Below, piece after piece: positions 1 to 8,880 of a stretch of 64,000 bases of DNA (the first letter of the stretch is position 1; the number at the start of each line of letters is the position of its first letter). The notes beneath the pieces are model-generated. The model saw only the letters and a list, made by a program, of their open reading frames with translations. It made no database searches and was not told the origin of the DNA. The position numbers were made by a program, and so were the translations under genes. The stretch comes from J038 sp034437535 (GTDB taxonomy: Bacteria; Chloroflexota; Anaerolineae; Aggregatilineales; Phototrophicaceae), in the NCBI GenBank assembly GCA_034437535.1, contig DAOTTZ010000073.1, positions 1-64,000 of the forward strand, given 5' to 3'.

Positions 1-111
1 GGTATCATGATAGTGGTCCCTGTTGGTCTGGTTTCAGTTTGGTAACTTAACCTTGCCCAACTTGGACCTCTTTTTCAAGGTTCGCTCAACTTTCGTGAAC
101 TACTGAAATTA

Positions 112-258
112 GCCCTCATCCCCCTAACCCCCTTCTCCCGACCGCCGTTTCACGGCTAGGCGAAGGGGGGACAAAGCATAGAGGACGTCTTTTCCCCTCT
201 ATCAGCGTAGCGTTTGGGAGAGGGGAGGGAGAACCGTAGGTTCGGAAGGGGTGAGGGC
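112..258. repeat. Imperfect palindromic intergenic repeat element
   Basis: The ends are inverted copies of each other: a GCCCTCATCCCC-type left end near 112-124 and a GGGGTGAGGGC right end near 248-258. The interior has further C-rich and G-rich blocks (CTTCTCCC, GGGAGAGGGG) that could fold into a long hairpin. This looks like the MITE/REP-like intergenic elements common in Chloroflexota and Cyanobacteria genomes. It encodes no convincing protein, and antisense reading frames across it are a by-product of its composition. Confidence 0.6.
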
Positions 259-272
259 AATAAGATTGCAAC

Positions 273-294
273 GCCAAAATATTGAAATGCACCC
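273..294. repeat. 22-bp dispersed sequence, copy 1
   Basis: A 22-base stretch starting GCCAAAATATTGAAATG is identical to positions 50779-50800, 50 kb away. Both copies sit immediately to the right of a GC-rich hairpin-forming intergenic repeat, so the stretch is probably the conserved edge of a repeat family rather than a regulatory site. Confidence 0.6.
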
Positions 295-373
295 GTAAAT
301 ACCTTTTATCCTGCGCCGGGATGTGGTTCAATGGGAGTCCAGCAAGTTCTGCAAACGAAAGCAAGACGGACTC

Positions 374-1471
374 ATGCCCCAGGATAAACGACCCGAATGG
401 ACACCCGATGACGGCGGACGAGAATTCGCCAGCCATGTGATGCCCGGTGTGGATGACACCACACCCCCACAAGCCACCCGCCGCACCCGCCACCAACCAA
501 GCGTGGAAGATTATGTGCGGGGCGTCCGCGCTGGTGACCGGGCGACCTTGGCCCGCGCCATCACCTTGATCGAAAGCAACGCCGAACGCCATTTCGAACT
601 GGCACAGAAGGTGCTCCAGGGATGCTTGCCGCATACCGGCGGTGCGTTGCGCGTCGGCATCACCGGGGTACCGGGTGCCGGCAAATCCACGTTGATCGAA
701 GCGTTGGGCGTCATGTTGATCGAACGGGGACTCAAGGTGGCGGTGCTGGCGGTTGATCCAACCAGTAGCGTGACCGGCGGGAGCATCCTGGGTGATAAAA
801 CCCGCATGGAACGATTAGCCCAGCAGAAAGACGCCTTCATCCGGCCCTCGCCTACCGGCGGGATGCTGGGCGGCGTGGCCCGCAAAACCCGCGAAACCCT
901 GCTCTTGTGTGAGGCCGCCGGGTTTGATGTGGTGCTGGTGGAGACGGTCGGCACCGGCCAGAGTGAAGTCACGGTGCGCGGCATGGTGGATTTCTTCCTG
1001 CTGGTGCTCATCACCGGCGCGGGGGACGAACTCCAGGGCATCAAAAAAGGCGTGGTAGAGATCGCCGATACCATCGCTATCAACAAGGCCGACGGGGAAA
1101 ACGTCATCCCCGCGCAGGCCGCCCGTGCAGAGTACAACCGCGCCCTGCACTTCCTGGCCCCGGCCACCGAAGGCTGGCGCACCCGCGCCGTGACTTGCTC
1201 CGCCCTGACTGGCGATGGCATCCCCGACCTATGGCAACTCATCGAACGCTTCCGCGAGAAGACGCAGAAATCGGGCGTGTTCGCCCGCCGCCGTCAGGAT
1301 CAAAGCCGCGCCTGGCTCCATACCATCATCGAGGCGCAACTGAAACGGGCCTTCTACGGTCATCCTGCCGTCGCGGAGTCGTTGGAGTCGGTCGAGCAGG
1401 CGATCATGGCTGGTGATCTACCGGCGACCAGTGGCGCAAAGCAATTACTGGCCCGTTTCGGCGTCCATTAA
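374..1471 (+). CDS. meaB: MeaB-type methylmalonyl-CoA mutase-associated GTPase
   Basis: G3E-family P-loop GTPase of the MeaB/ArgK group, a cytoplasmic chaperone that protects and reloads adenosylcobalamin-dependent methylmalonyl-CoA mutase. The P-loop GVPGAGKS lies near residues 98-105. It is followed by the family's AVDPTS motif, a switch region with ETVGTGQSE, and an NKADG guanine-specificity motif. The frame is open back to 323, but the ATG at 374 gives about 365 residues, close to the usual 320-350. An ATG at 458 is also possible, and no strong ribosome site decides between them. No mutase subunit lies nearby, so the partner must be elsewhere. It is convergent with the M24 peptidase, 5 bp apart. 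Confidence 0.9.
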   Translation: MPQDKRPEWTPDDGGREFASHVMPGVDDTTPPQATRRTRHQPSVEDYVRGVRAGDRATLARAITLIESNAERHFELAQKVLQGCLPHTGGALRVGITGVPGAGKSTLIEALGVMLIERGLKVAVLAVDPTSSVTGGSILGDKTRMERLAQQKDAFIRPSPTGGMLGGVARKTRETLLLCEAAGFDVVLVETVGTGQSEVTVRGMVDFFLLVLITGAGDELQGIKKGVVEIADTIAINKADGENVIPAQAARAEYNRALHFLAPATEGWRTRAVTCSALTGDGIPDLWQLIERFREKTQKSGVFARRRQDQSRAWLHTIIEAQLKRAFYGHPAVAESLESVEQAIMAGDLPATSGAKQLLARFGVH

Positions 1472-1476
1472 GCGGC

Positions 1477-2760
1477 CTAACCGATCAGGTGGAATGCGTC
1501 CTGGCGGCCATCTAGCCAGCGGATCTGGCCGTTGGTGAGCAAAGCATCTTCTTCCAGCGCGATCCGCACAATTTGATCGTTCCACTCCGGCACGGCCTGT
1601 TGCACGTTGAGTTCGATGGAGTAGGCGGTGTCATCATACAGTGGATAATCGCCGGTGCCGGGGACGCCGTCCTGTTGATCCCACAGGCCGATGGTCGGCC
1701 CGGCGGCGTGACCGTGATACCCCAACGGATGACAATAAATCTGTGGTGTCAGGCCGGCGGCCAGGGCTTGCTCGCGTGATTTCGCCAGCACCGCATTGCC
1801 CGTCCGCCCGACGATCATATTTTGGTTCACAATGTCTTGCAATTGATTCCCCGCCCGGAGCGCGTCTTGCAGGCCGGTAGGCGCGTCATGCTCACCGGGG
1901 CGCAGGACGTAAGCGTGTTGTTGCTGGTCGGTCGCCAACCCCAGGTAATAAAAGCCCATATCACAGTGGAGCAAATCTCCCGGTTGGATCACCTTACGCA
2001 TACTGTCCTTATCCTGCAACGGCTGGAACGACTCACCGGGGGCCTGGAGTTCGACCGTCGGCTGGAACCAGGCCCGCAAGCCCATGTCCTGCATGGTCTG
2101 CCGCATCCACCAGACGACATCATGTGTGGTGGTGATGCCGGGGGTAATCACATGGGTGGAATACGCCTCCGCGATGATGGCGTGGCCGATCTCGATGATG
2201 GCCGGGTAGACGGTCATCTCCGCCGGGATGCGCCGCTCTAGCCAGCCGACGGCCAGCGGCTCCGCCGAGGTCACCCGCGCCATCCAGTCCGGTCCGAGCG
2301 CGTCCGCGAGGTGTGTCCATTCGGTGTGGCTCAAGCCGTCGGCAAAGGCGGTATCCGCCGAGTAGTTGATGCCGATCCGCGCTGGATCATAGGCTTTGAC
2401 CACACGAGCCAGCGCGTCATATTGGGCTTCTTGCTCCGGGTTCCAGTCGGCCTCATAAAAGCCGCGCATCTCGTACCGGCTGAGCGTCAGGCGATCCACC
2501 CCGCCGGAGCCGTTGCGGGCGAAGACCAGAATAGTACGCCGGCGGGCACTCATAGACGGCGAAGGGAGCAGGCTCATCACCACCGGGTCTTCGTTGTACT
2601 CACGGGCGATCACCAACCACAGGTCGATCTCGGCCCGTTCCATCAACTCCGGCAGGAGGGTATCCAGCCGGGTCTTGAGCCAGTCGTTGCGAATCTCGTT
2701 CTGCGCCCGCAAAGGCAGGATCTTGTCACGGTAGGCGGCCAGGGGGGCATATGTTTTCAT
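1477..2760 (-). CDS. M24-family metallopeptidase (Xaa-Pro aminopeptidase/creatinase fold)
   Basis: 427 residues, with an N-terminal creatinase-like domain (about 1-180) and a C-terminal pita-bread M24 domain. Likely dinuclear-metal ligands are visible: D267 in HCDMG, D278 in ATDQQQ, a histidine in CHPLGYHGH (344-351), E383 in SIELN and a glutamate near 403. Family members remove N-terminal residues preceding proline, or hydrolyse creatine-like substrates; the substrate cannot be read from sequence. There is no signal peptide, so it should be cytoplasmic. It lies 67 bp downstream of the VanZ gene on the same strand, separated from it by a perfect 14-bp hairpin. Confidence 0.85.
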   Translation of the reverse strand: MKTYAPLAAYRDKILPLRAQNEIRNDWLKTRLDTLLPELMERAEIDLWLVIAREYNEDPVVMSLLPSPSMSARRRTILVFARNGSGGVDRLTLSRYEMRGFYEADWNPEQEAQYDALARVVKAYDPARIGINYSADTAFADGLSHTEWTHLADALGPDWMARVTSAEPLAVGWLERRIPAEMTVYPAIIEIGHAIIAEAYSTHVITPGITTTHDVVWWMRQTMQDMGLRAWFQPTVELQAPGESFQPLQDKDSMRKVIQPGDLLHCDMGFYYLGLATDQQQHAYVLRPGEHDAPTGLQDALRAGNQLQDIVNQNMIVGRTGNAVLAKSREQALAAGLTPQIYCHPLGYHGHAAGPTIGLWDQQDGVPGTGDYPLYDDTAYSIELNVQQAVPEWNDQIVRIALEEDALLTNGQIRWLDGRQDAFHLIG

Positions 2761-2781
2761 GCGGCTTTTCCTTGTTGTGTC

Positions 2782-2819
2782 GGTCGTTTAGCGCGTGGAG
2801 TGTAGCGCGCTAAACGACC
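2782..2819. terminator. Perfect 14-bp stem hairpin between VanZ and M24 genes
   Basis: Arms 2782-2795 (GGTCGTTTAGCGCG) and 2806-2819 are exact reverse complements around a 10-base loop. It lies after the VanZ stop codon and before the peptidase start on the minus strand. There is no clear T-run on either side, so it may be a weak or Rho-assisted terminator, an mRNA stability element or a dyad operator. Confidence 0.5.
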
Positions 2820-2827
2820 TGGTGCAA

Positions 2828-3208
2828 CTATCGCCGCGTGATCCACCAGGCGACCAGCAGTACCGCCAGCGTATTCGTCGCCAGATCCAGCCAGGAGGTA
2901 CTGCGGTCGGGGACGGCGGCCTGTAAGATCTCGGTCAACAGACTGAAGCTCAATGCACCCGCCACCGCCAGCCCTAACGCCTGTTGCGCCCGCAGGTAAG
3001 CGATCCCGGCCCACCACCATACCCCGGTTAACCCGGCGAACGCGATCAGATGCGCGGCGATCAGCAAGAGTTCGCGGCCCAATGTCGGCGGGCCGGGTGG
3101 AGCCGCCGGGCCGATCACCGGCTGGCGGCTGGGTTGCAACAACAACACCGCGATCAACGCGGTGTAGATCACGGCGATGAGAAGCCGGATGATGGGGCGC
3201 GGCATCAT
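2828..3208 (-). CDS. VanZ-like membrane protein
   Basis: 126 residues with about four hydrophobic segments. Recognised by the VanZ pattern of a histidine in a helix (LLIAAHLIAFAGL) and the later block TEILQAAVPDRSTSWLDL followed by a helix. VanZ-family proteins are small integral membrane proteins; the founding member gives low-level teicoplanin resistance, but most have no known function. Its start overlaps the stop of the upstream ABC permease gene by a few bases, so the two are almost certainly translationally coupled. Confidence 0.8.
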   Translation of the reverse strand: MMPRPIIRLLIAVIYTALIAVLLLQPSRQPVIGPAAPPGPPTLGRELLLIAAHLIAFAGLTGVWWWAGIAYLRAQQALGLAVAGALSFSLLTEILQAAVPDRSTSWLDLATNTLAVLLVAWWITRR

Positions 3209-4080
3209 GTCGTGAGATCAGCCTGCCGGAAGCGATTCACCGTCAGCCAACCCAACCCGATCAACCACACCAGGATAATCACCACCGAGACGGCCAACGG
3301 CAAAGGCGTGCTGAGGGCTGAATCCGGGCCGAAGGGTTGAAACCCGCTCCCGGTTCTCTGCCACACTAGCACATTCGACAGGTTGTAACTGGGCATCAGT
3401 TGATACAAGCCGCTGATGTCCACGCCGAACAAGCCGTTAATCAGGCTGATGAGAACCAGTGTCGCCTGCTCCGCCAGGGTGAACAACACGCCAGTGATGG
3501 CGGCGGCGACCACATTCTGCGTCAGGATGGCGGCGACAGCGGCATACCCGGTCGCGATCAAGGTCGCGCTCAACGTCACCGCGACCTGCATCAGATAATC
3601 GCCCAGGAAGGTGACCAATCGCTCCCCGCTGAACGCACCCCAATCCAGCCCCAGCCCTGCCGCGACCAAGCCATTAGCGATCCCATAGATTACGGTCGCA
3701 CTGATGAAAGCCACCGTCACGAACACGGTCAACACCAGGAACTTATGCACGATGATGCGGGTGCGTGTTTGCCGGGTGATGAGTTGCTTCCAGGTGCCGT
3801 TCTGGAACTCCCCGGCGAAGACGATAGCGGCGAAGATCACGACGGTAAACCGGCTGATCTCTGAGTTGAGCACCTGCCACAAGAACAAGAAGGACTCATC
3901 CCAGGTGTAAACACCCTGCATGATCTGCGTTTCGCGGAATGACTCCGAGAGTAACAGGCCGACAATTGCCAGCAAGCTGATAACCAATGTGGTGATGGGG
4001 AAAACCCACACCAACGCGCCGACCGTGATCCGGTTGGACGCGATTTTGTCCCATTCTGCCCGGAAGAGGTTAGCTTGCAT
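3205..4080 (-). CDS. ABC-2 type transporter permease
   Basis: 291 residues with an N-terminal amphipathic start (NLFRAEWDKI) typical of ABC-2 permeases, then about six transmembrane segments. It should form the membrane channel with the ATPase encoded just upstream (genes overlap by 11 bp) and may act with VanZ. BcrA/B-like exporters of this kind handle peptides, antibiotics or lipids; the substrate is unknown. Confidence 0.85.
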   Translation of the reverse strand: MQANLFRAEWDKIASNRITVGALVWVFPITTLVISLLAIVGLLLSESFRETQIMQGVYTWDESFLFLWQVLNSEISRFTVVIFAAIVFAGEFQNGTWKQLITRQTRTRIIVHKFLVLTVFVTVAFISATVIYGIANGLVAAGLGLDWGAFSGERLVTFLGDYLMQVAVTLSATLIATGYAAVAAILTQNVVAAAITGVLFTLAEQATLVLISLINGLFGVDISGLYQLMPSYNLSNVLVWQRTGSGFQPFGPDSALSTPLPLAVSVVIILVWLIGLGWLTVNRFRQADLTT

Positions 4081-5047
4081 CGTGGGGGGTCTCCTCGTTT
4101 TGGGTAACGCTCAGATAGTAGGCTTCCAGCGACCGCTTGATCGCGTAGACATCAAGATCGGCCTCGACTAACTTCCGCACGATGGCGGGGGCGTCTTCGC
4201 GGGGGGCTTCCGCGTAGAGTTGGCCGTCTTCCCGGTGTAGGGGCCAATGTGCCGCCAGCACCGCTTCGGCCTGGTCGATGGTGTCCCCGACGTCGATATG
4301 CAAAAGGGGGCGGTCTTCCAGGATGTCACCGACTGCGCCTTCGCGCACGATCTCCCCCTGGTTGATGATAGCCACGCGGTCGCAGACTTGCTCCACCTCG
4401 TTTAGCATATGGCTGGAAAGAAAGACCGTCTTGCCGTGTTGCTCCACCAACTCCCGGATGAACACCCGCATCTCCTGGATGCCCGCCGGGTCCAGGCCGT
4501 TGGTCGGTTCGTCCAGGATCAACAATTCAGGATCGTGGATCAACGCGGCGGCCAGCCCTAACCGTTGCTTCATCCCAAGCGAATACTTGGCATAACGGTA
4601 AAGGCCCTTGCCCTTCAGCCCGACCTGATCGACGACATCGGCCAAACGCGCCGGGTCGAAATTGCCATGTGTGCGGGCGATGATCTGCAGGTTTTTGCGC
4701 CCGCCCATGTAAGGATAAAAGGCCGGGGTCTCGATCATCGAGCCGACCCGGCGCAGAACGGCGACGTTATCACGCACCGGTTCTTCAAACAGGTAAGCGT
4801 TGCCGTTGGTGGGCCGGATGAGATCAAGCAGAAGCCGGATGACCGTGGTCTTGCCGGCCCCGTTCGGCCCCAGGAAGCCGTACACCTGGCCGGCTTCCAC
4901 CGATAACGTGTTCTGCTTAACGGCCTCCACGCGGGATTTCCCCCGGCCAAAGACCTTGGTCAAATTGTCTAAGCGGATTGCTAGTGCAGGAATGAGGCAG
5001 TGGCTTGGAATGATATCGCACTTTGAGGGAGAAACTCCTTGCCACAC
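4070..5047 (-). CDS. ABC transporter ATP-binding protein, BcrA-like
   Basis: Complete ATPase: Walker A GPNGAGKTT, a YSLGMKQRLG signature (the variant LSGGQ typical of the BcrA/lantibiotic-export group), Walker B LLILDEPTNGLD and an H-loop SSH. It pairs with the overlapping downstream permease. The start is uncertain. The frame opens with GTG at 5047, but the ATPase fold begins only at about residue 22 (LAIRLDNLTKVFG). An AAGGAG sequence lies just inside the frame, so translation may begin further in at a non-ATG codon. Confidence 0.85.
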   Translation of the reverse strand: MWQGVSPSKCDIIPSHCLIPALAIRLDNLTKVFGRGKSRVEAVKQNTLSVEAGQVYGFLGPNGAGKTTVIRLLLDLIRPTNGNAYLFEEPVRDNVAVLRRVGSMIETPAFYPYMGGRKNLQIIARTHGNFDPARLADVVDQVGLKGKGLYRYAKYSLGMKQRLGLAAALIHDPELLILDEPTNGLDPAGIQEMRVFIRELVEQHGKTVFLSSHMLNEVEQVCDRVAIINQGEIVREGAVGDILEDRPLLHIDVGDTIDQAEAVLAAHWPLHREDGQLYAEAPREDAPAIVRKLVEADLDVYAIKRSLEAYYLSVTQNEETPHDAS

Positions 5048-5194
5048 TCAAACTGTCAGCCAAAACCTTGCACTAGGGTCATGGTTGCCTCCGGGTTGGA
5101 TCAACTATGTTGCATGATACCGCATGATCCGGGGCGAACGTCAATGACCTGATGGGGCTATACACAGGGCAATCGCTACAAAATTTAGTTTAGA

Positions 5195-5257
5195 TCAGAA
5201 CGGTTCACAAGTGTGTCCGCCTAGAAAACACGGGCCGTCACGCTGGACGGCCCCTAC
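5195..5257. repeat. Intergenic repeat with hairpin, copy A
   Basis: This sits in the 400-bp gene-free interval 5048-5448. It shares CAGAACGGTTCA followed by a GTGTCCGCC...GAAAACA block and a GGGCC hairpin with the element at 50562-50640. The hairpin is GGGCCGTC (5232-5239) / GACGGCCC (5246-5253) with a 6-base loop. The rest of the interval holds no credible gene. A CAACCGGC/GCCGG-type hairpin near 5397-5425, just after the ammonium transporter stop on the minus strand, may be its terminator. Confidence 0.55.
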
Positions 5258-5448
5258 AGACCTACTATGACCTGTCTGCTGTGGTCATCCGAGATTTGAG
5301 GCGATCACCCTAGGGCTATACAAAGCGACAGACGTGTGACTGCCCGACACACGCCTGTCTATCAAAGGAGGATACTTCTACTAAACGCTTGAGTTAACGC
5401 CGGTCAGGTTGTTTGCTCCAACCGGCGATGCTCATAAGTTAATGATGC

Positions 5449-6966
5449 TTAGTCACCGGTGGCCGGGGCCGGGGTGGCTCCGCTGGCTTCTTCGTCGTCA
5501 CCGGGTACCGGCAGGACGTCCGGCCACACACTGGCACCGTGCTCGTAAGCGTCGATACCGACGGCATCTGCCGCTTCCGGCATACGGAGCAGGCCGATTG
5601 CGTCAATCGCCTTGAACATGGCAAAACCGATCACCCCGGCCCAGGCCGTCACCGCGACCACGCCGATAACCTGTGCGATGAGCAGATCTGCACCACCGCC
5701 AGAGAGGATACCCGCGTCGCCCCCGGTCAGGCCGCCGAGTGCGAACAGACCAATCGCCAGCGACCCCCACATACCGCAGGCACCATGTACCGCGAATGCG
5801 CCGACCGCGTCGTCGATCTTAACCGCTTCCATCGCGTCCATCGCCACGACGACCAGCACCCCGGCGATTGCGCCGGTAATCAGCGCGGCACCCGGTGCCA
5901 GGAACGCACACCCGGCGGTGATGCCGACCAGACCAGCCAGCGATCCGTTTAAGATCAGGCTGAGATCCCAGGTGCCGCCTTTGGTGAAGTAAGCGTAGAG
6001 CATGGCAAAGAGCGCACCCATCGCCGCCGCCAACGTCGTGTTGACTGCGACCAGGCCCATTTGATCCAGGTCACTGGCGGCCAGCGTCGAACCGACGTTG
6101 AAGCCATACCAACCGAACCACAGGATGAACGTACCGAGCGAAGCCATCATCAGGTTGCTAGGCCGGGGCGGCTTACCAAAGACACGGCCCACACGCGGCC
6201 CGACGACCAGCGCACCGACCAGGGCCAATATACCGCCCGTCTGATGGACGATGGTACTCCCGGCGAAATCCAGGAAACCCAGGTCTTCCAAGAAGCCGCC
6301 GCCCCACGTCCAGAAGACGACCACTGGATAAATGAATGCACCTAAAATCGCGCTGTAAATCAGCTTACCGCGAAAATCAGTCCGCTCTGCCATCGCGCCG
6401 GTGGCGATAGTCGCCGCCGCACCCGCAAATGCGAACTGGAAGAAGAAGTCGATGAACGTCAGCCCGTCGCCTTCTTCGGTGCCATCTGCGCCATCCAGGG
6501 CCAAAACCGGTGCGGAGAAGAAGGGATTACCCACCTCTTCGATCACTTCACCTTCGGCGGCGGCGGCGGCCACATCATCCGCGTTGACATAAGAGGCATA
6601 CGCGATGCCATACCCCACCACAAAGAATACAATCGCGGTGACACAGGCATCCATGAAGTTTTCGGCCATCGAGTTGACCACACCCGTCTGGCGGATGAAG
6701 CCACCTTCTAACATGGCGAAACCAGCCTGCATGAAGAACACCAGGAAGCCAGCCAGCAACATCCAGGTGAAGTCCAGGTTGGTCTGCACCGCCGTGACTG
6801 AGTCCGCTGTGGCGACTTCCGCCGCTACAGGCGCGGGATCACCGGCTGGGTCGCCCGCCGGGTCTTCGTCCTGTGCGAACGCGCCACCGCTGACGGCCAG
6901 CAAGAAGATCATGCCGATGCCGACTGAGAAAAAGATCCGTACCATTCGTCTGCTTCGTTTTGACAT
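5449..6966 (-). CDS. amt: Ammonium transporter (Amt family)
   Basis: Amt/MEP/Rh-family channel for ammonium uptake. The ATG at 6966 is chosen because a GGGGAG ribosome site lies 8 bases upstream; the open frame 20 codons further out has none. The 505-residue protein starts with a signal-peptide-like helix ending AFAQ (about 31), then an acidic, alanine-rich linker, then eleven membrane helices. The twin pore histidines are visible: H241 in VHQTGG and H394 in FAVHGACGMWG. The C-terminal tail is Pro/Ala-rich and acidic. No glnK (PII) gene is adjacent, although amt-glnK pairs are common. Confidence 0.93.
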   Translation of the reverse strand: MSKRSRRMVRIFFSVGIGMIFLLAVSGGAFAQDEDPAGDPAGDPAPVAAEVATADSVTAVQTNLDFTWMLLAGFLVFFMQAGFAMLEGGFIRQTGVVNSMAENFMDACVTAIVFFVVGYGIAYASYVNADDVAAAAAEGEVIEEVGNPFFSAPVLALDGADGTEEGDGLTFIDFFFQFAFAGAAATIATGAMAERTDFRGKLIYSAILGAFIYPVVVFWTWGGGFLEDLGFLDFAGSTIVHQTGGILALVGALVVGPRVGRVFGKPPRPSNLMMASLGTFILWFGWYGFNVGSTLAASDLDQMGLVAVNTTLAAAMGALFAMLYAYFTKGGTWDLSLILNGSLAGLVGITAGCAFLAPGAALITGAIAGVLVVVAMDAMEAVKIDDAVGAFAVHGACGMWGSLAIGLFALGGLTGGDAGILSGGGADLLIAQVIGVVAVTAWAGVIGFAMFKAIDAIGLLRMPEAADAVGIDAYEHGASVWPDVLPVPGDDEEASGATPAPATGD

Positions 6967-7393
6967 GTTGTTCGCTCCCCTATTGAGAGTACACAAAATC
7001 GAGTTTGACGTTAGTTTACTATCCACAAAAGGAGCATCATCACCGCAGTATATGATGAAATAATAAGCGTGTGTTTTGGTTATATCTCACAAAACGTTTG
7101 TCGATTGTGTCATATGGCGCGATTATGTCGTTGCCTCGGTAATATATGCAAAGGTTTTCCAGATGGCTTGTGCAGATTGACCAGCAGGCCGAAATCTGAA
7201 AATCGGTTAGGGGTCTGTTGGGTTCCCGGTAGGATCTTGGCCGGTCGTCTTGACCGGGGTCGCGGTGTTCTGTATGCTGTGATTCGGTTGTTCGTTCTCC
7301 CCGGCTGACAATTTGAAAATTATAACCTCACGTCAATAAACATAAGCAAGAAGTTAACTTAAAATAAGTGTAAAATTAGCGGAATTGAGTATC
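6967..7393. promoter_or_regulatory. Divergent intergenic region, amt / unknown gene
   Basis: A 427-bp AT-richer interval between two divergent starts, so it must hold promoters for both. I see AT-rich candidate -10 sequences but no pair of hexamers with good spacing. No NtrC-like or sigma-54 -24/-12 site (GG-N10-GC) is convincing. No gene is supported here. Confidence 0.35.
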
Positions 7394-8809
7394 ATGACCG
7401 ACAAGACCATCCATGCATTTATCAAGCCATTGTACCCGGATGTGATCGGGATCATCACCGAGCATCCAGTCATCCACCTGGATAACCTACAAGTGCTTAT
7501 TGGAGTCAATCAGACGACAGTGGCCTTGCGCCAACCCTTCGAAACCGTGATCTTGCTTCAAAGTACAGTCAATCAACCGCTCCCGGTGCGGCTTGCGCTC
7601 ACCCTGCCACCAACCGATGACAACGGCGGGGCGGTCATCTTCGATGCGGAGAAGACCACACTGACGCTGACACTCACGCCGGGCGAAGTCGGTCTGGTTC
7701 GCTTTCCGATGATGATTCAACCGCCGACACAACCACAAGCCGCGCTGGCATTTGGCGTCAGCGTGCAGAGCAAGACGCCGCAGAAGTTCCGGCGGGTGCG
7801 TCTGCCGGGGGGTGGCCCGCCGCCGCCCGTGATGACCGTCTCATCTTACATGCTCAAGGCATTGGGCGAGATGATCTACACCACGCCGGATTGGGATCAG
7901 GCTAAGAAGACGACCCGGCTCCAATTGGAAGTCACCCCTCGACAGGATGCCAGACCCGTCACCCTGCCCCCGGTGACGTATGAACCCTTGTGGACTCGTG
8001 ACACACTGATGGAAACTGGCCCCTGGCTCCGGCAGAATCAATTCGACATCCTTAAGTATGCCCGCCCTGGTGAAGACGACAGTCTGTTTGCCCTGGTCTG
8101 CGAGGCATTGACGATCCGCATGAAGCGACGCGGTGTGCTTCTGCACCCGGTTGAAGTCGTCGCCATGGCCAAAGCGGTGACGTTTGCGGTGGAAGATGTG
8201 CAGGCCGACCCGACGTTAAACTTCCCGGTGGAGCGTTTGCGCTGGTTCCGTGAATTGGCGAGTTTGCTAGCGGCGGAGCCGGATCTGTTCAGCCGGTCTT
8301 TCCCGGAGGTGCTGGCAGGCCGCTTGCTCAATGCCGCGCTTTACGACGCGGTGCTGGTCGGCTTCCGCTTGTTGGAACCGCACATGCACGAAGAATTGGG
8401 ATCTGCCGGGGAACGCCGGGCTTATGCCGATAATCTGCTGAAGTGGCTGACCGGCAAGGGCGGGGCATCGCTCACTTACCTCTATATGCCGCTGGTGTTG
8501 GCCGGCACCTTGGTCGCGCATCGAGTCGTACCGGAGTGGGGCGGGCACGCCTGGGCCTTCCATGAAAAGCTCTACGCGGCGTATGACAACCGCGCCCGTA
8601 CCGCCTCTGCTGACGACGGCGTGATCCTCGATTTGCTGGTAGATATGCTCAATATTCACGGTGAACGGTTGACCTCGCAGGGCTTCCCCCGGCCCGGTAC
8701 CGAGAAGATGACCGACTCGCAGATCAAACGACTCAGCCCGGAAAAGGTGAGAAAGCTCCAGCAAGCGCAGGCCGAACGGCGAGCGGCGGAAGGATTCCAG
8801 CCGGATTAA
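7394..8809 (+). CDS. Conserved-looking protein of unknown function (471 aa)
   Basis: I do not recognise this protein. The ATG at 7394 is preferred over a TTG three codons upstream. Residues 1-135 look beta-rich with alternating hydrophobics, like an immunoglobulin-like or sandwich domain. A PGGGPPPP linker follows near 140. The rest (about 215-440) is helical, with a charged KLQQAQAERRAAEG tail. There is no signal peptide or membrane segment, so it is probably cytoplasmic. It precedes gmd by 71 bp, but an extended -10 promoter in the gap suggests separate transcription. Confidence 0.75.
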   Translation: MTDKTIHAFIKPLYPDVIGIITEHPVIHLDNLQVLIGVNQTTVALRQPFETVILLQSTVNQPLPVRLALTLPPTDDNGGAVIFDAEKTTLTLTLTPGEVGLVRFPMMIQPPTQPQAALAFGVSVQSKTPQKFRRVRLPGGGPPPPVMTVSSYMLKALGEMIYTTPDWDQAKKTTRLQLEVTPRQDARPVTLPPVTYEPLWTRDTLMETGPWLRQNQFDILKYARPGEDDSLFALVCEALTIRMKRRGVLLHPVEVVAMAKAVTFAVEDVQADPTLNFPVERLRWFRELASLLAAEPDLFSRSFPEVLAGRLLNAALYDAVLVGFRLLEPHMHEELGSAGERRAYADNLLKWLTGKGGASLTYLYMPLVLAGTLVAHRVVPEWGGHAWAFHEKLYAAYDNRARTASADDGVILDLLVDMLNIHGERLTSQGFPRPGTEKMTDSQIKRLSPEKVRKLQQAQAERRAAEGFQPD

Positions 8810-8814
8810 ACGGG

Positions 8815-8844
8815 GTGACGATCCCCACTGCATACTGCTATAAT
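8815..8844 (+). promoter_or_regulatory. Predicted promoter of gmd (extended -10)
   Basis: TGC-TATAAT at 8836-8844 is a consensus extended -10. A GTGACG at 8815-8820 is a moderate -35 with an 18-base spacer. The gmd start codon is 36 bp downstream. Confidence 0.6.
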
Positions 8845-8880
8845 CGCCCGGTTAATGGCAGATAACAGAGGAAACTTTAC

